DNA of 64,000 nucleotides, from the NCBI RefSeq assembly GCF_018403245.1, contig NZ_BOSH01000007.1, positions 124,001 to 188,000 on the forward strand, in the 5' to 3' direction. The notes beneath the pieces were generated by a model that was not told the origin of the DNA, did not search any database, and worked only from the letters and a program-made list of their open reading frames with translations. Made by a program: the position numbers and the translations under genes. Below are positions 34,213 to 43,062 of this stretch, piece after piece. Within the stretch, counting starts at the first letter, position 1; each line of letters opens with the position of its first letter. The stretch comes from Paenibacillus sp. J2TS4 (GTDB lineage: Bacteria > Bacillota > Bacilli > Paenibacillales > NBRC-103111).

Positions 34213-35832
34213 TTATATCGACTTCTTATATTCTGTCGGTGTCACTCCGATCGTGCTTTTGAACATTTTACAAAAATAACGGTAATCGGTAATCCCCACC
34301 TTCTGGGCAACCTCATAAATTTTCATATCCGTCCGCTCCAGCAATTCCTTCGCTTTATGAAGCCGGACCCGGCTAATGTAATCGGTTAAATATTCACCTG
34401 TCTCTTGCTTGAACAGCTGCCCGACATACGCCGGATTCATCTGTACCGCTTCGGCCAAATTGGCAATGCTCCAGTTCTCCCCATACTGATCGGATACCAA
34501 CTGACAGATCTTTTGGATTTCCTTGCGTATTCGTTTATTCTCTCTTCGACTCTCTGGCAGCACGGCCATTTGCTGCGCAATCCGTTCCCACCATTGGCCA
34601 TATTGCTCCCAAGTAACGATCAAGTCCAACCGGAGTCTTAATTTATCCAGATCAGCCGCCTCTGTTCCCTCCATGCCGTTATCGAGAACCGCTTCCGCCA
34701 CACCGAGCAAGAACTGGGGGCTGTAGGGAGGATTTTGCCGCTGCGTCAATGTCTTGACCCCTTCCATGAACGACGGCCAATCCCGGGTAAGCAGAGACTG
34801 GCTTAGCTTGGCAGCCAGCTCTAGCCGTTTCATCTTCTCCGGGTTAAGATAGGAACTTCCGTCTTGTCCCAAGATAACGGACTGACCGGAATAAAAATAA
34901 TCAAGCAGCTTATGCTGACCCTCCCGAAGCATTCCGGGCAGCCGCTCCCTTTGCGAAGTGATCTGACCCGCATACAAGAAGCATTCGGTACCTAACGATT
35001 CCCGGACTGTGGATAAAGCCCAATGGATGAATTCGTTTAATTTCGTCTGAAAAAAGGCATACCCCCGATGTGAAGGACAAGTCAGCACTACGGATAATCG
35101 ACAGCGCTTGTAGGGAAAGACAACCGCCTGAATCCCCGACGATCGGGATAGCTCTTCCCATTGCTCGAGCGCTTTGCCGGCCTGCCACTGCATTTTTTGC
35201 AGCTCTCCCTCTTCGGAAAACGGCCCGTTATTCAATGGATTAATAAGCGAGTATCCATCCCACGCTACCGATACGACGGCGAAATCCCGGCCATTCCAGT
35301 CCAGCATCTCATTGAGAAACCGCATACTTTCAGCGGTAGAGCCTCCCGTCCCCTCCAGCAGCCGATGAATAATATGGTGTTTAAGCGCCCGTTCCTCTTC
35401 CTCGTGCTGCTCCGTGCGTATTCGGCTTCGTTCCTCTTCGTTCCATTCCTGTCTAATTTCTTCGGCCACTTGCTGACAGGCTTGAATGATTTGTTCTTTG
35501 GACAAGCCCATCTTAAGCAAATAGTTTTTGGCTCCGAGCACCAGCGCCTTTTGGGCATAAGCGAATTCATCATGAGCCGTTAAAAAAATAACCCTCACCT
35601 TGGGCCATCTATCCCGGACATATTTGGCGAATTCCAAGCCGTCCATCACCGGCATCGTAATGTCCGTCAGTACGATGTGAGGCAATTCCTTCTCCATCAT
35701 CTCGATGGCTTCCCGTCCGTTCTGGGCTGCGCCTAACCAGGTGAACCCGGAAGCTTCCCATGGAATTCTTCGTTCAAAATGTTCTCTGACGATATATTCA
35801 TCATCTACGACCATCGTTCTCAGCATTTCCAT
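34213..35832 (-). CDS. YesN-type response regulator, AraC-family output (second system)
   Basis: A 539-residue regulator. The receiver spans 1-120 with D10-D11 and phospho-acceptor D57 in LTDITMPVMDG. A long middle domain is followed by AraC-type helices in the last 100 residues (LAEAVQMNPAYVGQLFKQ and VAQKVGITDYRYFCKMFK). I choose ATG 35832, seven bases after GGGGGG; the open frame runs 11 codons further without a ribosome site. It lies between its kinase and the second sugar transporter, which it probably activates. Confidence 0.92.
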   Translation of the reverse strand: MEMLRTMVVDDEYIVREHFERRIPWEASGFTWLGAAQNGREAIEMMEKELPHIVLTDITMPVMDGLEFAKYVRDRWPKVRVIFLTAHDEFAYAQKALVLGAKNYLLKMGLSKEQIIQACQQVAEEIRQEWNEEERSRIRTEQHEEEERALKHHIIHRLLEGTGGSTAESMRFLNEMLDWNGRDFAVVSVAWDGYSLINPLNNGPFSEEGELQKMQWQAGKALEQWEELSRSSGIQAVVFPYKRCRLSVVLTCPSHRGYAFFQTKLNEFIHWALSTVRESLGTECFLYAGQITSQRERLPGMLREGQHKLLDYFYSGQSVILGQDGSSYLNPEKMKRLELAAKLSQSLLTRDWPSFMEGVKTLTQRQNPPYSPQFLLGVAEAVLDNGMEGTEAADLDKLRLRLDLIVTWEQYGQWWERIAQQMAVLPESRRENKRIRKEIQKICQLVSDQYGENWSIANLAEAVQMNPAYVGQLFKQETGEYLTDYISRVRLHKAKELLERTDMKIYEVAQKVGITDYRYFCKMFKSTIGVTPTEYKKSI

Positions 35833-35971
35833 TGAAGATCCCCCCTGAAAGCAATCTATCAACAATACTCCAGCAATCCACTGTACACTGAGGAAGTGAA
35901 CTATTGAAATTGGCGACTCTCCATCCCTTTCTCCCGGAACTCTTCAGCCGAATGGCCCACAATGACGCAGC

Positions 35972-37708
35972 TTAGTTTCCGGTTGGAGGAATCGGTAAAC
36001 GGATCGTAACGATCAAGCCTTCTTCCCGATCGTTGGCAATACTTAGTCCGTAATCATACCCGTAATAGAGTTGAATCCTCTCCTGGATATTGCGAATTCC
36101 TAAATTGTTTAATCCTTTAAACGTTTCGTTCACCGTCTGCTTCCTGAACAACTCCCGGATGGCCTCCTCCTGCATCCCCGGACCGGTATCACTGACTTCA
36201 ATCACCAACTGACCGAATGCCATTTCGGCCGCAGAAATAATAATATGATTGCGGTGATCGGCTTTGCTCAAGCCATAAAAAATGCTATTCTCCACCAAAG
36301 TAATCAGCGTCAGCTTGGGAATGGAGATCCGAGTCAGAATGGAATCGGGGATCACGATATCCAGATCAAATACAGGGCCATACCGGAGCCGCATCAGTTC
36401 AGCATAATTGCGCAGCTGCTTGACCTCTTCCTCCAACGGTACGACATCTCCTACTTTATCAATGGAGTATTTTAACAACCCCATCAATGCCCGAATCAAC
36501 GGCCCGATTTCCCGAGCACGCTCCGATTCGCTGAGCCAATAGATTGCGTTTAAGGTGTTATATAAAAAATGCGGCTGAATTTGCGACTGCAGCACCTTCA
36601 TTTCCTGAACACGCTTTCTTTCTTCCGCTTCTTTTAAATTTTGGAACAGTTCCTTCAAGTTGAGCATCATTTTATTAAAATGGGTAGCGATCAAGCCAAA
36701 CTCGTCATTGCGCCGAATTTCGATGCGGGTATCCAGACGTCCGTGAGAGCTGGCGTTCATCTGACGAATAATCGTTCGAATTGGTTTCTTGATATAGGCG
36801 GCCAGCCGGTAGGATATGATGAGTGAAATCGTAACCCAAATAAGCAGGATAAGCAGAAACTGCTGCTGCAGGGAAGTCAACAGCGGATAGGCTTTGGCTT
36901 CGTTAACGACCGCAAAGATGATCCAGTCCCAGCGGTTGTTATTGCTTCTCATAATTTTATATCGGCCTTCCGGTGTGTGGATGGTGTTAAAATCACTCCC
37001 TTTCTCCATTAGCGTCTCACCCAGTGTCTGCACCATCTTATCTCTTTGCTGTTTTTGAGCGTAATGATCAATGGGCACGTTAGAAGCGACGAATTTGCCA
37101 CTGCGGGAAAATATATAGATGTTTTTGTCCGTCGGTTGGGATACTCCGAGGTTGGCAAAGGACTCAACGTTCAGCTCCAGCGCCACCGTTATCGTTCTCG
37201 ATTTGTCAGAAGTGCGAAACGATTTGGCCACCGTTACCGCCCGCCCGAATCCGGAGTCAAAGGGATCGCTCCACCAAAAGCCCCATTGCTTGGCCTGCTT
37301 GTCGACCTCCTCCAACCAATCCTCCGATACAGAATGCTTATATAGTTCAGGAGAAATGGTCAGCAATTTCCCATCCTCGACGACATAGGCGGCATTGATT
37401 TCATCGGAATACAATGTAATTAAATTGTTCATCAACAATGTGTAATTTTCACTGCTTAAGGATTCAAATATGTCTACATTGGAAAAATATAGAAGCTGGG
37501 ATTGCATATTCAGCATATACCACTTCAAATAATCTTCAACGTGAACGACCGAAGATTGCAAAGACTTTTCCTGATTGTCCTTGATTAGTACGTAGACGGT
37601 AGAGTAGGCGAACACCCCGATCATGATCAAGCCGGACAGCACCGATAGAAAAGCAATCAGAAACATTTTGGTGCCAATGCTTGTAAAAAGACGTTTTTTT
37701 CTAAACAT
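35972..37708 (-). CDS. YesM-type sensor histidine kinase (second system)
   Basis: A 578-residue membrane kinase. TM1 about 15-37, an extracellular Cache-like sensor about 38-283, TM2 about 284-303, HAMP about 304-358, phospho-acceptor H380 in SQIQPHFLYNTLNA, then N-box LVENSIFYGL and G-box SDTGPGM. I take the start at 37708 with GAGG upstream; a longer version from 37756 would overlap a cre-like site and adds 16 residues unlike the family. Followed after 139 bases by its regulator. Confidence 0.9.
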   Translation of the reverse strand: MFRKKRLFTSIGTKMFLIAFLSVLSGLIMIGVFAYSTVYVLIKDNQEKSLQSSVVHVEDYLKWYMLNMQSQLLYFSNVDIFESLSSENYTLLMNNLITLYSDEINAAYVVEDGKLLTISPELYKHSVSEDWLEEVDKQAKQWGFWWSDPFDSGFGRAVTVAKSFRTSDKSRTITVALELNVESFANLGVSQPTDKNIYIFSRSGKFVASNVPIDHYAQKQQRDKMVQTLGETLMEKGSDFNTIHTPEGRYKIMRSNNNRWDWIIFAVVNEAKAYPLLTSLQQQFLLILLIWVTISLIISYRLAAYIKKPIRTIIRQMNASSHGRLDTRIEIRRNDEFGLIATHFNKMMLNLKELFQNLKEAEERKRVQEMKVLQSQIQPHFLYNTLNAIYWLSESERAREIGPLIRALMGLLKYSIDKVGDVVPLEEEVKQLRNYAELMRLRYGPVFDLDIVIPDSILTRISIPKLTLITLVENSIFYGLSKADHRNHIIISAAEMAFGQLVIEVSDTGPGMQEEAIRELFRKQTVNETFKGLNNLGIRNIQERIQLYYGYDYGLSIANDREEGLIVTIRLPIPPTGN

Positions 37709-37741
37709 AACAGCAGCCTCGTTTTCTTGACAACGGATGTT

Positions 37742-37755
37742 TGGTAACGCTTCCA
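37742..37755 (+). promoter_or_regulatory. cre-like site at the second kinase promoter
   Basis: TGGTAACGCTTCCA differs from TGNAANCGNWNNCA at one fixed position. It lies 34 bases upstream of the chosen kinase start, suggesting CcpA control of the sensor genes as well. Confidence 0.45.
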
Positions 37756-37919
37756 TTAAGCCTTAAAATGAGACCCCTACCAATATATAGGAATATTCAT
37801 AGCCAAATTATATTGGGCCAGAGGTCTATTTTCTAGAGGACATATTACAGTTTATGTGTAAAAATTATAGAATGAATGATGACCGCGGCCTGGAAAATCG
37901 AAGGCGGCCGCTCATCTAC

Positions 37920-38468
37920 TCAATCTTCTGCAGAGGAATCCGGCTCAGGGAAGACGATCGTTGTTACCAGACGCTGACGACGATCCGGCGAGGGCTCGTT
38001 GTGGGACGCCTGAATCATTAATTCCCGAATTTTGTGGAGCAGCTCGAGATTCTCCTGATCGGATAAGTATAAAGGCATCTGCCTGTAGGTGACCCCGTCC
38101 CGGATCAAATCGAAGGAAGGATGATGTACATAGCGTCCATAGTCCCCAAGGATCTGTGCCATAAATTTAACGAAGAATGATAAATGGTCTTCCGGACTGG
38201 CCTGTTGAAGCTCTTCCACTGACAGCTCTTCTGCATGTTCCGGCAGCATATATACCCGTTCCAGGGTTCCCCGATTAGGCCGCTCATCGGTGATGACCAA
38301 TGCTCCCGCATCGACCAGCTTCTTTAAATGCCGGTATAGAGTGGCTGGAGGGACGTCCGGCAATTTGTCATTCACTTGCTGGGCGGTTAACTGCTCTCCA
38401 TCAGCCAGACATTGGATGATTCTAATACGGATGGGATGAAGAATCACTTCCGCTTTGTTCTCCGGCAT
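37920..38468 (-). CDS. ArsR-like winged-helix transcriptional regulator
   Basis: A 182-residue cytoplasmic DNA-binding protein. Residues about 8-75 form a winged helix-turn-helix: IRIRIIQCLADGEQLTAQQV, then VPPATLYRHLKKLVDAG as recognition helix, then a wing with RGTLERVYML. The C-terminal 100 residues are helical with an unassigned ligand or dimer domain. GAGAGGG before ATG. Usually such regulators sit next to a transporter they repress; here the neighbouring 1 kb is empty, so its former partner may have been lost. No arsenic-type cysteine motif is seen. Confidence 0.8.
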   Translation of the reverse strand: MPENKAEVILHPIRIRIIQCLADGEQLTAQQVNDKLPDVPPATLYRHLKKLVDAGALVITDERPNRGTLERVYMLPEHAEELSVEELQQASPEDHLSFFVKFMAQILGDYGRYVHHPSFDLIRDGVTYRQMPLYLSDQENLELLHKIRELMIQASHNEPSPDRRQRLVTTIVFPEPDSSAED

Positions 38469-38918
38469 TGCTTTCCCTCTCTCTTTTGTTTTTGATCTTA
38501 ATGCAATGGGTTTTGTTTAAACTCACTATGGATATTACCATTTATTCTTCATCGTTAACAACCTTCTATGATAGGCGGCGCTAAAGAAAGCTGTCGTTCC
38601 ATTCCGAGGGAAAGGGCCTCCGAAGCTTCACAAGCCCTTGGAGCGAAGGAATATAATGCCAAAGCTTGCCCTGAAAGCATCATTCTTTATCCACTAAATT
38701 TTACAATCATTATCGACATCGATAATATTATTATTTATTGTACTGAATCAGAGAGATTGGCTATTTTTACAGATACTCCGGATGGGAAAGCTCATGAAGG
38801 GCGCGAGCCCGCCTTGAGGCATGGGATGCAAGTGAGGTCGGACAGAGCGCCATTCGAACCGTAATGTTTGTGGTTCTTTAAGCATCTGAAACTTATTATA
38901 TCCATTTACTAACAATCG

Positions 38919-38973
38919 TTGTAGTGTATCAGTCAAACGTATATAATATGGATATGTACGAACGCATGTTTTG
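38919..38973 (+). promoter_or_regulatory. Strong promoter with LexA-like box but no gene behind it
   Basis: TTGTAG and TATAAT are separated by exactly 17 bases (38919-38947). CGAACGCATGTTTT (38959-38972) matches the Gram-positive SOS box CGAACRNRYGTTCG at 12 of 14 positions and lies at the expected transcript start. No long ORF follows. Confidence 0.45.
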
Positions 38974-39293
38974 TGGTGCGCTACCATCATCAAACCTTGT
39001 CCGTATTTTGGATGAATTTAGGAGGTGAGGCCTCCTGTCCCAAACGATCGCGGTTAAGGTCAAGTGGCTTCCCGCAAGCCGCATTAGCGGTCTACTCGCA
39101 CGGCATAGGGATCTAAATGGATTTCATGCAGCTAGTTTGCTCCGTTTAAGGTTTTAAACGAAAACTAAATGGAAAACCTCCATCTGTTTTGAGCCAAAAG
39201 AGGGATACCAGGGATAATCCTCCATTTTAAATGCAGTTTTTCCATCTAGCCCAGTCCATTTACGCCATTTGCTTCCACTTACCTACATAAAAT

Positions 39294-39380
39294 ACAGTTA
39301 GATGCTACCCTTCTACTCACACTTTTCCTAGGTGCGAAAAATGACAGCTAGGCGGAGAAACAGTTAGACGCCACCCTTCT
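39294..39380. repeat. 21-bp direct repeat, period 66
   Basis: ACAGTTAGATGCTACCCTTCT (39294-39314) recurs as ACAGTTAGACGCCACCCTTCT (39360-39380) with three mismatches. Each copy is followed by an AGG-GCGAAAAA-like stretch. Function unknown. Confidence 0.55.
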
Positions 39381-39474
39381 CCCAGGCGAAAAAAGTACGG
39401 AACCTGATCTATTCGCGCTCCAATCACTGCAAGGAGATCCATCAAGACGTTATGGAGATAATATATTAATTTGA

Positions 39475-40031
39475 ATGACCAAGGGAGGTAAGACTGTGGA
39501 TGATGTGTCAATTAATCTGCTTCCTGAGAAAGGGCCTCTTTTTCACCAAATATATGACTACTTTAAAGAAGAGATCCGAGGCAAGCGTCTTGCTCCCGGC
39601 ACTTATCTGCCCGTCATTAGAAAATGTGCCCGTTCGCTCAAGGTAAGCAAAAATACAGTCGAAATCACTTATCAGCTTCTTCTATCTGAAGGTTATATTG
39701 AGAGTATTCCCCGGAGAGGTTATCGGGTGCTGAAGACAGCCACGGGAGACAGACCTGCAGCCTCCCCCCTTCCAGATAAGAATGAGAGGCACACGAACCC
39801 GATTCTGTATGATTTCAGATATGGGAGCGGCAGGCTAACCGATTTCCCTTTTGTATATTGGAGCAAGCAGGAGTAAGAGTGTACCCGACCTCTCGCTACT
39901 GGATCGGAAAACAGGAATCCTATCCAACGGTCCTGCTTGGCTACGGAGCAATGGAGGAGGATCACATGACCAGAGGCGTCGAATTGCTGGCCAGAGCCTG
40001 GTTCCCGCAGCCGAATGCTTCGATGGAATAA
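39475..40031 (+). pseudogene. MocR-type GntR/aminotransferase regulator with central deletion
   Basis: The N-terminal part is a GntR winged helix (PLFHQIYDYFKEEIRGKRL, then SLKVSKNTVEITYQLLLSEG and IPRRGYRV), followed by the MocR linker start YDFRYGS. The frame then stops at 39876. In another frame from about 39868 the typical MocR C-terminus resumes (GVRVYPTSRYW ... VLLGYGAMEEDHMTRGVELL) and ends at 40031. About 300 codons of the PLP-binding aminotransferase domain are missing, and the join is out of frame. The probable original start is GTG 39496 behind GGGAGG. What is expressed, if anything, is a lone DNA-binding domain. Confidence 0.88.
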
Positions 40032-40260
40032 GCACAGTCAACGGGTGTTAGCTGATCTTTGGGCTAAATGACGCTCACGGCATACGCAGCGGGGCGGGCA
40101 TGGACTCTCATCTCCGCCCTGACCCGGCCACTTTAGGAAGAACTGTCCCTTTTCAGCTAACAAGGTAAACGATAAGATTGGCTTATCCCCAGTTCAATGA
40201 TCAACATCAGTGGTTAGAATACATGTTAAAGCAATAACTTGATTAAGGAGCTTCGTAAGC

Positions 40261-41037
40261 ATGAACTTTATTTTCGATATTGACGGCACCCTTTGCTTTC
40301 ATGGAAAGCCGGTTTCCTCGGACATTCTGGATGTTCTGTGCGAGCTGCAAAATCAGGGACACCTGGTAGCCTTCGCCTCGGCGCGGCATTGTCGAGACAT
40401 CCTCCCGGTGCTGGATAGCCGATTCCATAATCATCTGTTAATTGGAGGAAATGGAGCGGTCACTTATTACGAAGGTAGGGTGGCCGGAATTCGCCCTATC
40501 CCGGAGAAGGTATTCCGAGAAGCCGTTGTACGGCTGGATCGCTGCCATGCCTCCTATTTGATCGATACTGCGTGGGATTATTACTACCAAGGTGCGGATG
40601 ATCACCCCTTCCTTGCCAAGGTAGATAATCTGAAGCTGGCCCATCGGATCCGCCTGGAAGAAATAGATCAGCCTGTCAAAATATTAGTGACAGAAAGCTC
40701 TGACCCCCAACGACTTAAGAAAGAAATGGAAACACTCGGCATCGACATTCATCATCATTCCTTGGAAGAGGTGTTGGATATCACTGCAGGTGGGGTGGAT
40801 AAATGGAACGCCGTGCACGATTTTGGATTATCCGGCGAAGACTCGGTATGCTTCGGCAACGACACGAACGATCTTCCCCTATTCCGTCAAGCGGCCCGTT
40901 CCGTCTTGATCGGAAATCATCCGTTGCTCCGCGAGCTGGCCACGGACCAAATCGAAGTCGATGAGCAGTTTGATCAGAAACTAATTGACAAGCTTATGGA
41001 AATCGCGAAGTTAAAAGAGGTAAGCATCGATTATTAA
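40261..41037 (+). CDS. HAD-superfamily (Cof-like) phosphatase
   Basis: A 258-residue cytoplasmic hydrolase of the HAD IIB group. Motif I FDIDGTL (residues 5-11) carries the nucleophile D6 and acid D8. Motif II is likely the small residue in AFASARH, motif III lysine lies near K200 (GGVDKWNAV), and motif IV is CFGNDTNDLPLF. The cap domain sits between about 85 and 185. Substrates of such enzymes are usually sugar phosphates or cofactors; not predictable here. AAGGAG ribosome site before ATG. It is intact while both neighbouring genes are broken. Confidence 0.88.
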   Translation: MNFIFDIDGTLCFHGKPVSSDILDVLCELQNQGHLVAFASARHCRDILPVLDSRFHNHLLIGGNGAVTYYEGRVAGIRPIPEKVFREAVVRLDRCHASYLIDTAWDYYYQGADDHPFLAKVDNLKLAHRIRLEEIDQPVKILVTESSDPQRLKKEMETLGIDIHHHSLEEVLDITAGGVDKWNAVHDFGLSGEDSVCFGNDTNDLPLFRQAARSVLIGNHPLLRELATDQIEVDEQFDQKLIDKLMEIAKLKEVSIDY

Positions 41038-41092
41038 TACAGTCCCCGCTCCGAAAGTGATTCGGAAACAGGCTGCCGGCTCCCCCTTGCCC

Positions 41093-41124
41093 AACAAAGG
41101 ACACCCATGACGGTGTCCTTTGTT
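41093..41124. terminator. Bidirectional terminator
   Basis: AACAAAGGACACC and GGTGTCCTTTGTT form a 13-bp perfect stem around CATGAC between the convergent HAD and nuclease genes. Confidence 0.93.
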
Positions 41125-41125
41125 G

Positions 41126-41665
41126 TTATCTTTTGGATTTTCTATAACCGGCCGCCTCCGCTTCTTCCTCTGTGCAGAACATTTCCTCAGCCTGGGTCTT
41201 ATCGTAAAATTGCCCTCCGGGAACATGGTAGATCCACTCCCCGCTGGAGCTATGATTTCCTTTGATGGTCGGCTCAGAACAGGCTCCGGACGATTCGCCG
41301 GAAGGGACAGCGGGCTCCGAAGACGCTTGGGCAGAATCTATTGTCGCTACGGCCTCCGGATTGAATCCGTCCTCCCGGGCATAGTCTTCAATCGACCAAA
41401 TCCCGATGCCTTGCTGCTGCGCCTCCTTCTGAATGCCTCTAAACCGATCCACATGCTTAATGTTGGGCGGATAGACGTAAGCAACGCGGGCCAGCCCTCG
41501 CTCCAACAGCATCTCGTTGAACATGCGATCGTCCACCCAAAGATAAGCCAGCAGCCTTCCATATTTATCTCTTTCCGACACGTCCATTAATGAGCTGCAG
41601 ACTTTCATTTTCAACCAATCGCCCGACCAATATAAATTAAAAAACTTTCCCTCTTCCGGTTTCAC
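41126..41665 (-). pseudogene. Thermonuclease-like gene lacking its 5' half
   Basis: The 179-codon frame begins at GTG and contains only the second half of a staphylococcal-nuclease domain (ERDKYGRLLAYLWVDD, MLLERGLARVAYVYPP, QKEAQQQGIGIW). The N-terminal beta-barrel with the catalytic Asp/Arg residues is missing, and the first 28 residues are unlike the family. The C-terminal tail EWIYHVPGGQFYDKT...FCTEEEAEAAGYRKSKR matches the small extra domain seen on secreted nucleases. The upstream 90 bases are a promoter region for the divergent gene, so the missing part is not just next door. Probably inactive. Confidence 0.75.
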
Positions 41666-41756
41666 TGCTGCCTAAATTCGGTAACCTATTTGTAACCCAC
41701 TGCCGCTTTGCTCCAAATATAATGAAACACATTAAACCACTGGGAGGTTATCCAAC

Positions 41757-42878
41757 ATGAAGTCATCCATTAAACTGTTGTCCCTAGGAATAGCCAGTTG
41801 TTTACTAATCTCCGGATCCCAGGCCTTTGCAAATGAATCGCAACAAAAATCCCCTGCCGCACAGCCCGTTCCCGCTACAGTTAACGTCCATCCGAATTCG
41901 GTCCAGTTGACCTCAAAAACAGTTCAATCGAAGACAGACGAGATGGTAATAGATGTGACCATTCCAGTTCTGGAAGGATTAAAGGATAAGAAATATCAAG
42001 AGCAGCTGAATGACACCATTTACCAGCAGATCATGGAAGATCAGGCTGCCTTGGAGAAGGAAGCCAAAGAAGCCGCAGACTTCGCCAAGGAGAAGGGGTA
42101 TGAATTCAGGCCGTTCGAGCTGAAGGTTACATACGAGCTTAAATCGAGCGGCGGGCCCGCCAACTCCGACATCGTCTCACTCAAGGTCGATACTTACATC
42201 TATACGGGGGGCGCCAACGGAATGCCCCGGGTAGACACATACAATGTTATGGACAAGGAGCAGGCTTCCCGGATAGAGCTGGAGGATTTGCTGGGCAGCG
42301 GCTATAAAGAGAAAGCCGATACGTTTATCCGACAAGAGATTGCCCAAGATCCGGATATGTATTTCGAGGATGAATTTACCGGCATTTCCGATAATCAGAC
42401 CTTCTATATTGAAGACGGGCATGTCGTTGTCGTTTTTGGTAAATATGAGATTGCCCCGGGAGCTGCCGGTACGCCGGAATTCCGCATTCCAATGGATCGG
42501 AATGCTACTGCTCCCCAGCCTGAAGTCAAGCAGAAGGAATTCACTTTGGAGCCCGATCAGGCTTACACCGATAATAATGGAATAACGATGGTTCCTCTGC
42601 GGGTGATCGCCGAGAACCTGGGCTACACGGTGGAGTGGAATAATGAGCAGCGGCAGGCCGAATTGTCCCAGGGGGCTCAGTGGACGGCCGTGCAGCTAGG
42701 GAACGACCGCTATTTCTATAATAAAATGGCGCCGGTTACGCTGGGAGCCGCTCCGGTAATTCTGGAGGATCAGAAGATGTATGTGCCGCTCGACTTTTTC
42801 TCCAAGATCATTAGGGCAGAGGTATCGACGGAGGAAACAACAGGCGCTATTCACATTTCGCTCGATGCAAACAAATAA
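41757..42878 (+). CDS. Secreted DUF4163/DUF3298 protein with copper-amine-oxidase-like domain
   Basis: A 373-residue exported protein. Signal peptide 1-25 (ending QAFA). A DUF4163-type region about 50-140 (VIDVTIPVLEGLKD...) leads into DUF3298 (about 145-250, with VDTYIYTGGANGMPRVDTYN and TFYIEDGHVVVVFGKYEIAPGA), as in RsiV and PdaC-type wall proteins. The C-terminal 110 residues form a copper-amine-oxidase N-terminal-like module (VPLRVIAENLGYTVEW and MYVPLDFFSKII), a common wall-attached domain in Paenibacillaceae. Role probably in cell-wall interaction. ATG with TGGGAGG upstream. Confidence 0.85.
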   Translation: MKSSIKLLSLGIASCLLISGSQAFANESQQKSPAAQPVPATVNVHPNSVQLTSKTVQSKTDEMVIDVTIPVLEGLKDKKYQEQLNDTIYQQIMEDQAALEKEAKEAADFAKEKGYEFRPFELKVTYELKSSGGPANSDIVSLKVDTYIYTGGANGMPRVDTYNVMDKEQASRIELEDLLGSGYKEKADTFIRQEIAQDPDMYFEDEFTGISDNQTFYIEDGHVVVVFGKYEIAPGAAGTPEFRIPMDRNATAPQPEVKQKEFTLEPDQAYTDNNGITMVPLRVIAENLGYTVEWNNEQRQAELSQGAQWTAVQLGNDRYFYNKMAPVTLGAAPVILEDQKMYVPLDFFSKIIRAEVSTEETTGAIHISLDANK

Positions 42879-42893
42879 GTAAGAAGGTACCCC

Positions 42894-42925
42894 GGAACAA
42901 GTCCTTTGAATAAAGGGCTTGTTCC
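42894..42925 (+). terminator. Rho-independent terminator
   Basis: GGAACAAGTCCTTT and AAAGGGCTTGTTCC pair over 14 positions around GAAT, followed by TTTAT, 16 bases past the DUF3298 gene. Confidence 0.92.
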
Positions 42926-43062
42926 TTTATAATGGTCGTGAATACTAATAAGTCTTAGGAATGACCGCTTTTAAAGGGTGTTGTTTAGCCAAATAGAAGT
43001 CGACGGGATTAAGGAAACAGAAGCTTATAATTCGATAAGTGGTCAAATAAGGAGGCCGTATA

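Larger units (their letters stand above)
38469..39474. other. 1-kb gene-free, repeat-bearing stretch
   Basis: No supportable gene on either strand. It contains the perfect 7-bp inverted repeat TTATCGA-CA-TCGATAA (38710-38725), a good promoter with a LexA-like box (38919-38973), a ribosome-site-like inverted repeat AGGAGG-TGAGG-CCTCCT (39020-39036) not followed by a long ORF, and a direct repeat (39294-39380). A 38-codon frame at about 39035-39157 (TIAVKVKWLPASR...) faintly recalls the start of TnpB proteins but is too short to assign. The stretch looks like the scar of lost genes. Confidence 0.5.

Noticed and set aside
38710..38725. Fur or Zur box at TTATCGACATCGATAA
   Set aside because: It is a perfect inverted repeat, but the sequence does not fit the GATAATNATTATC pattern well and no metal gene follows.
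38568..38864. 98-codon plus-strand ORF
   Set aside because: No ribosome site and low-complexity Ile-rich middle from A/T-rich DNA. Probably chance.
39035..39157. TnpB 5' fragment (TIAVKVKWLP...)
   Set aside because: Only about ten residues resemble TnpB starts, with no start codon and no further similarity. Mentioned in the stretch entry but not called.
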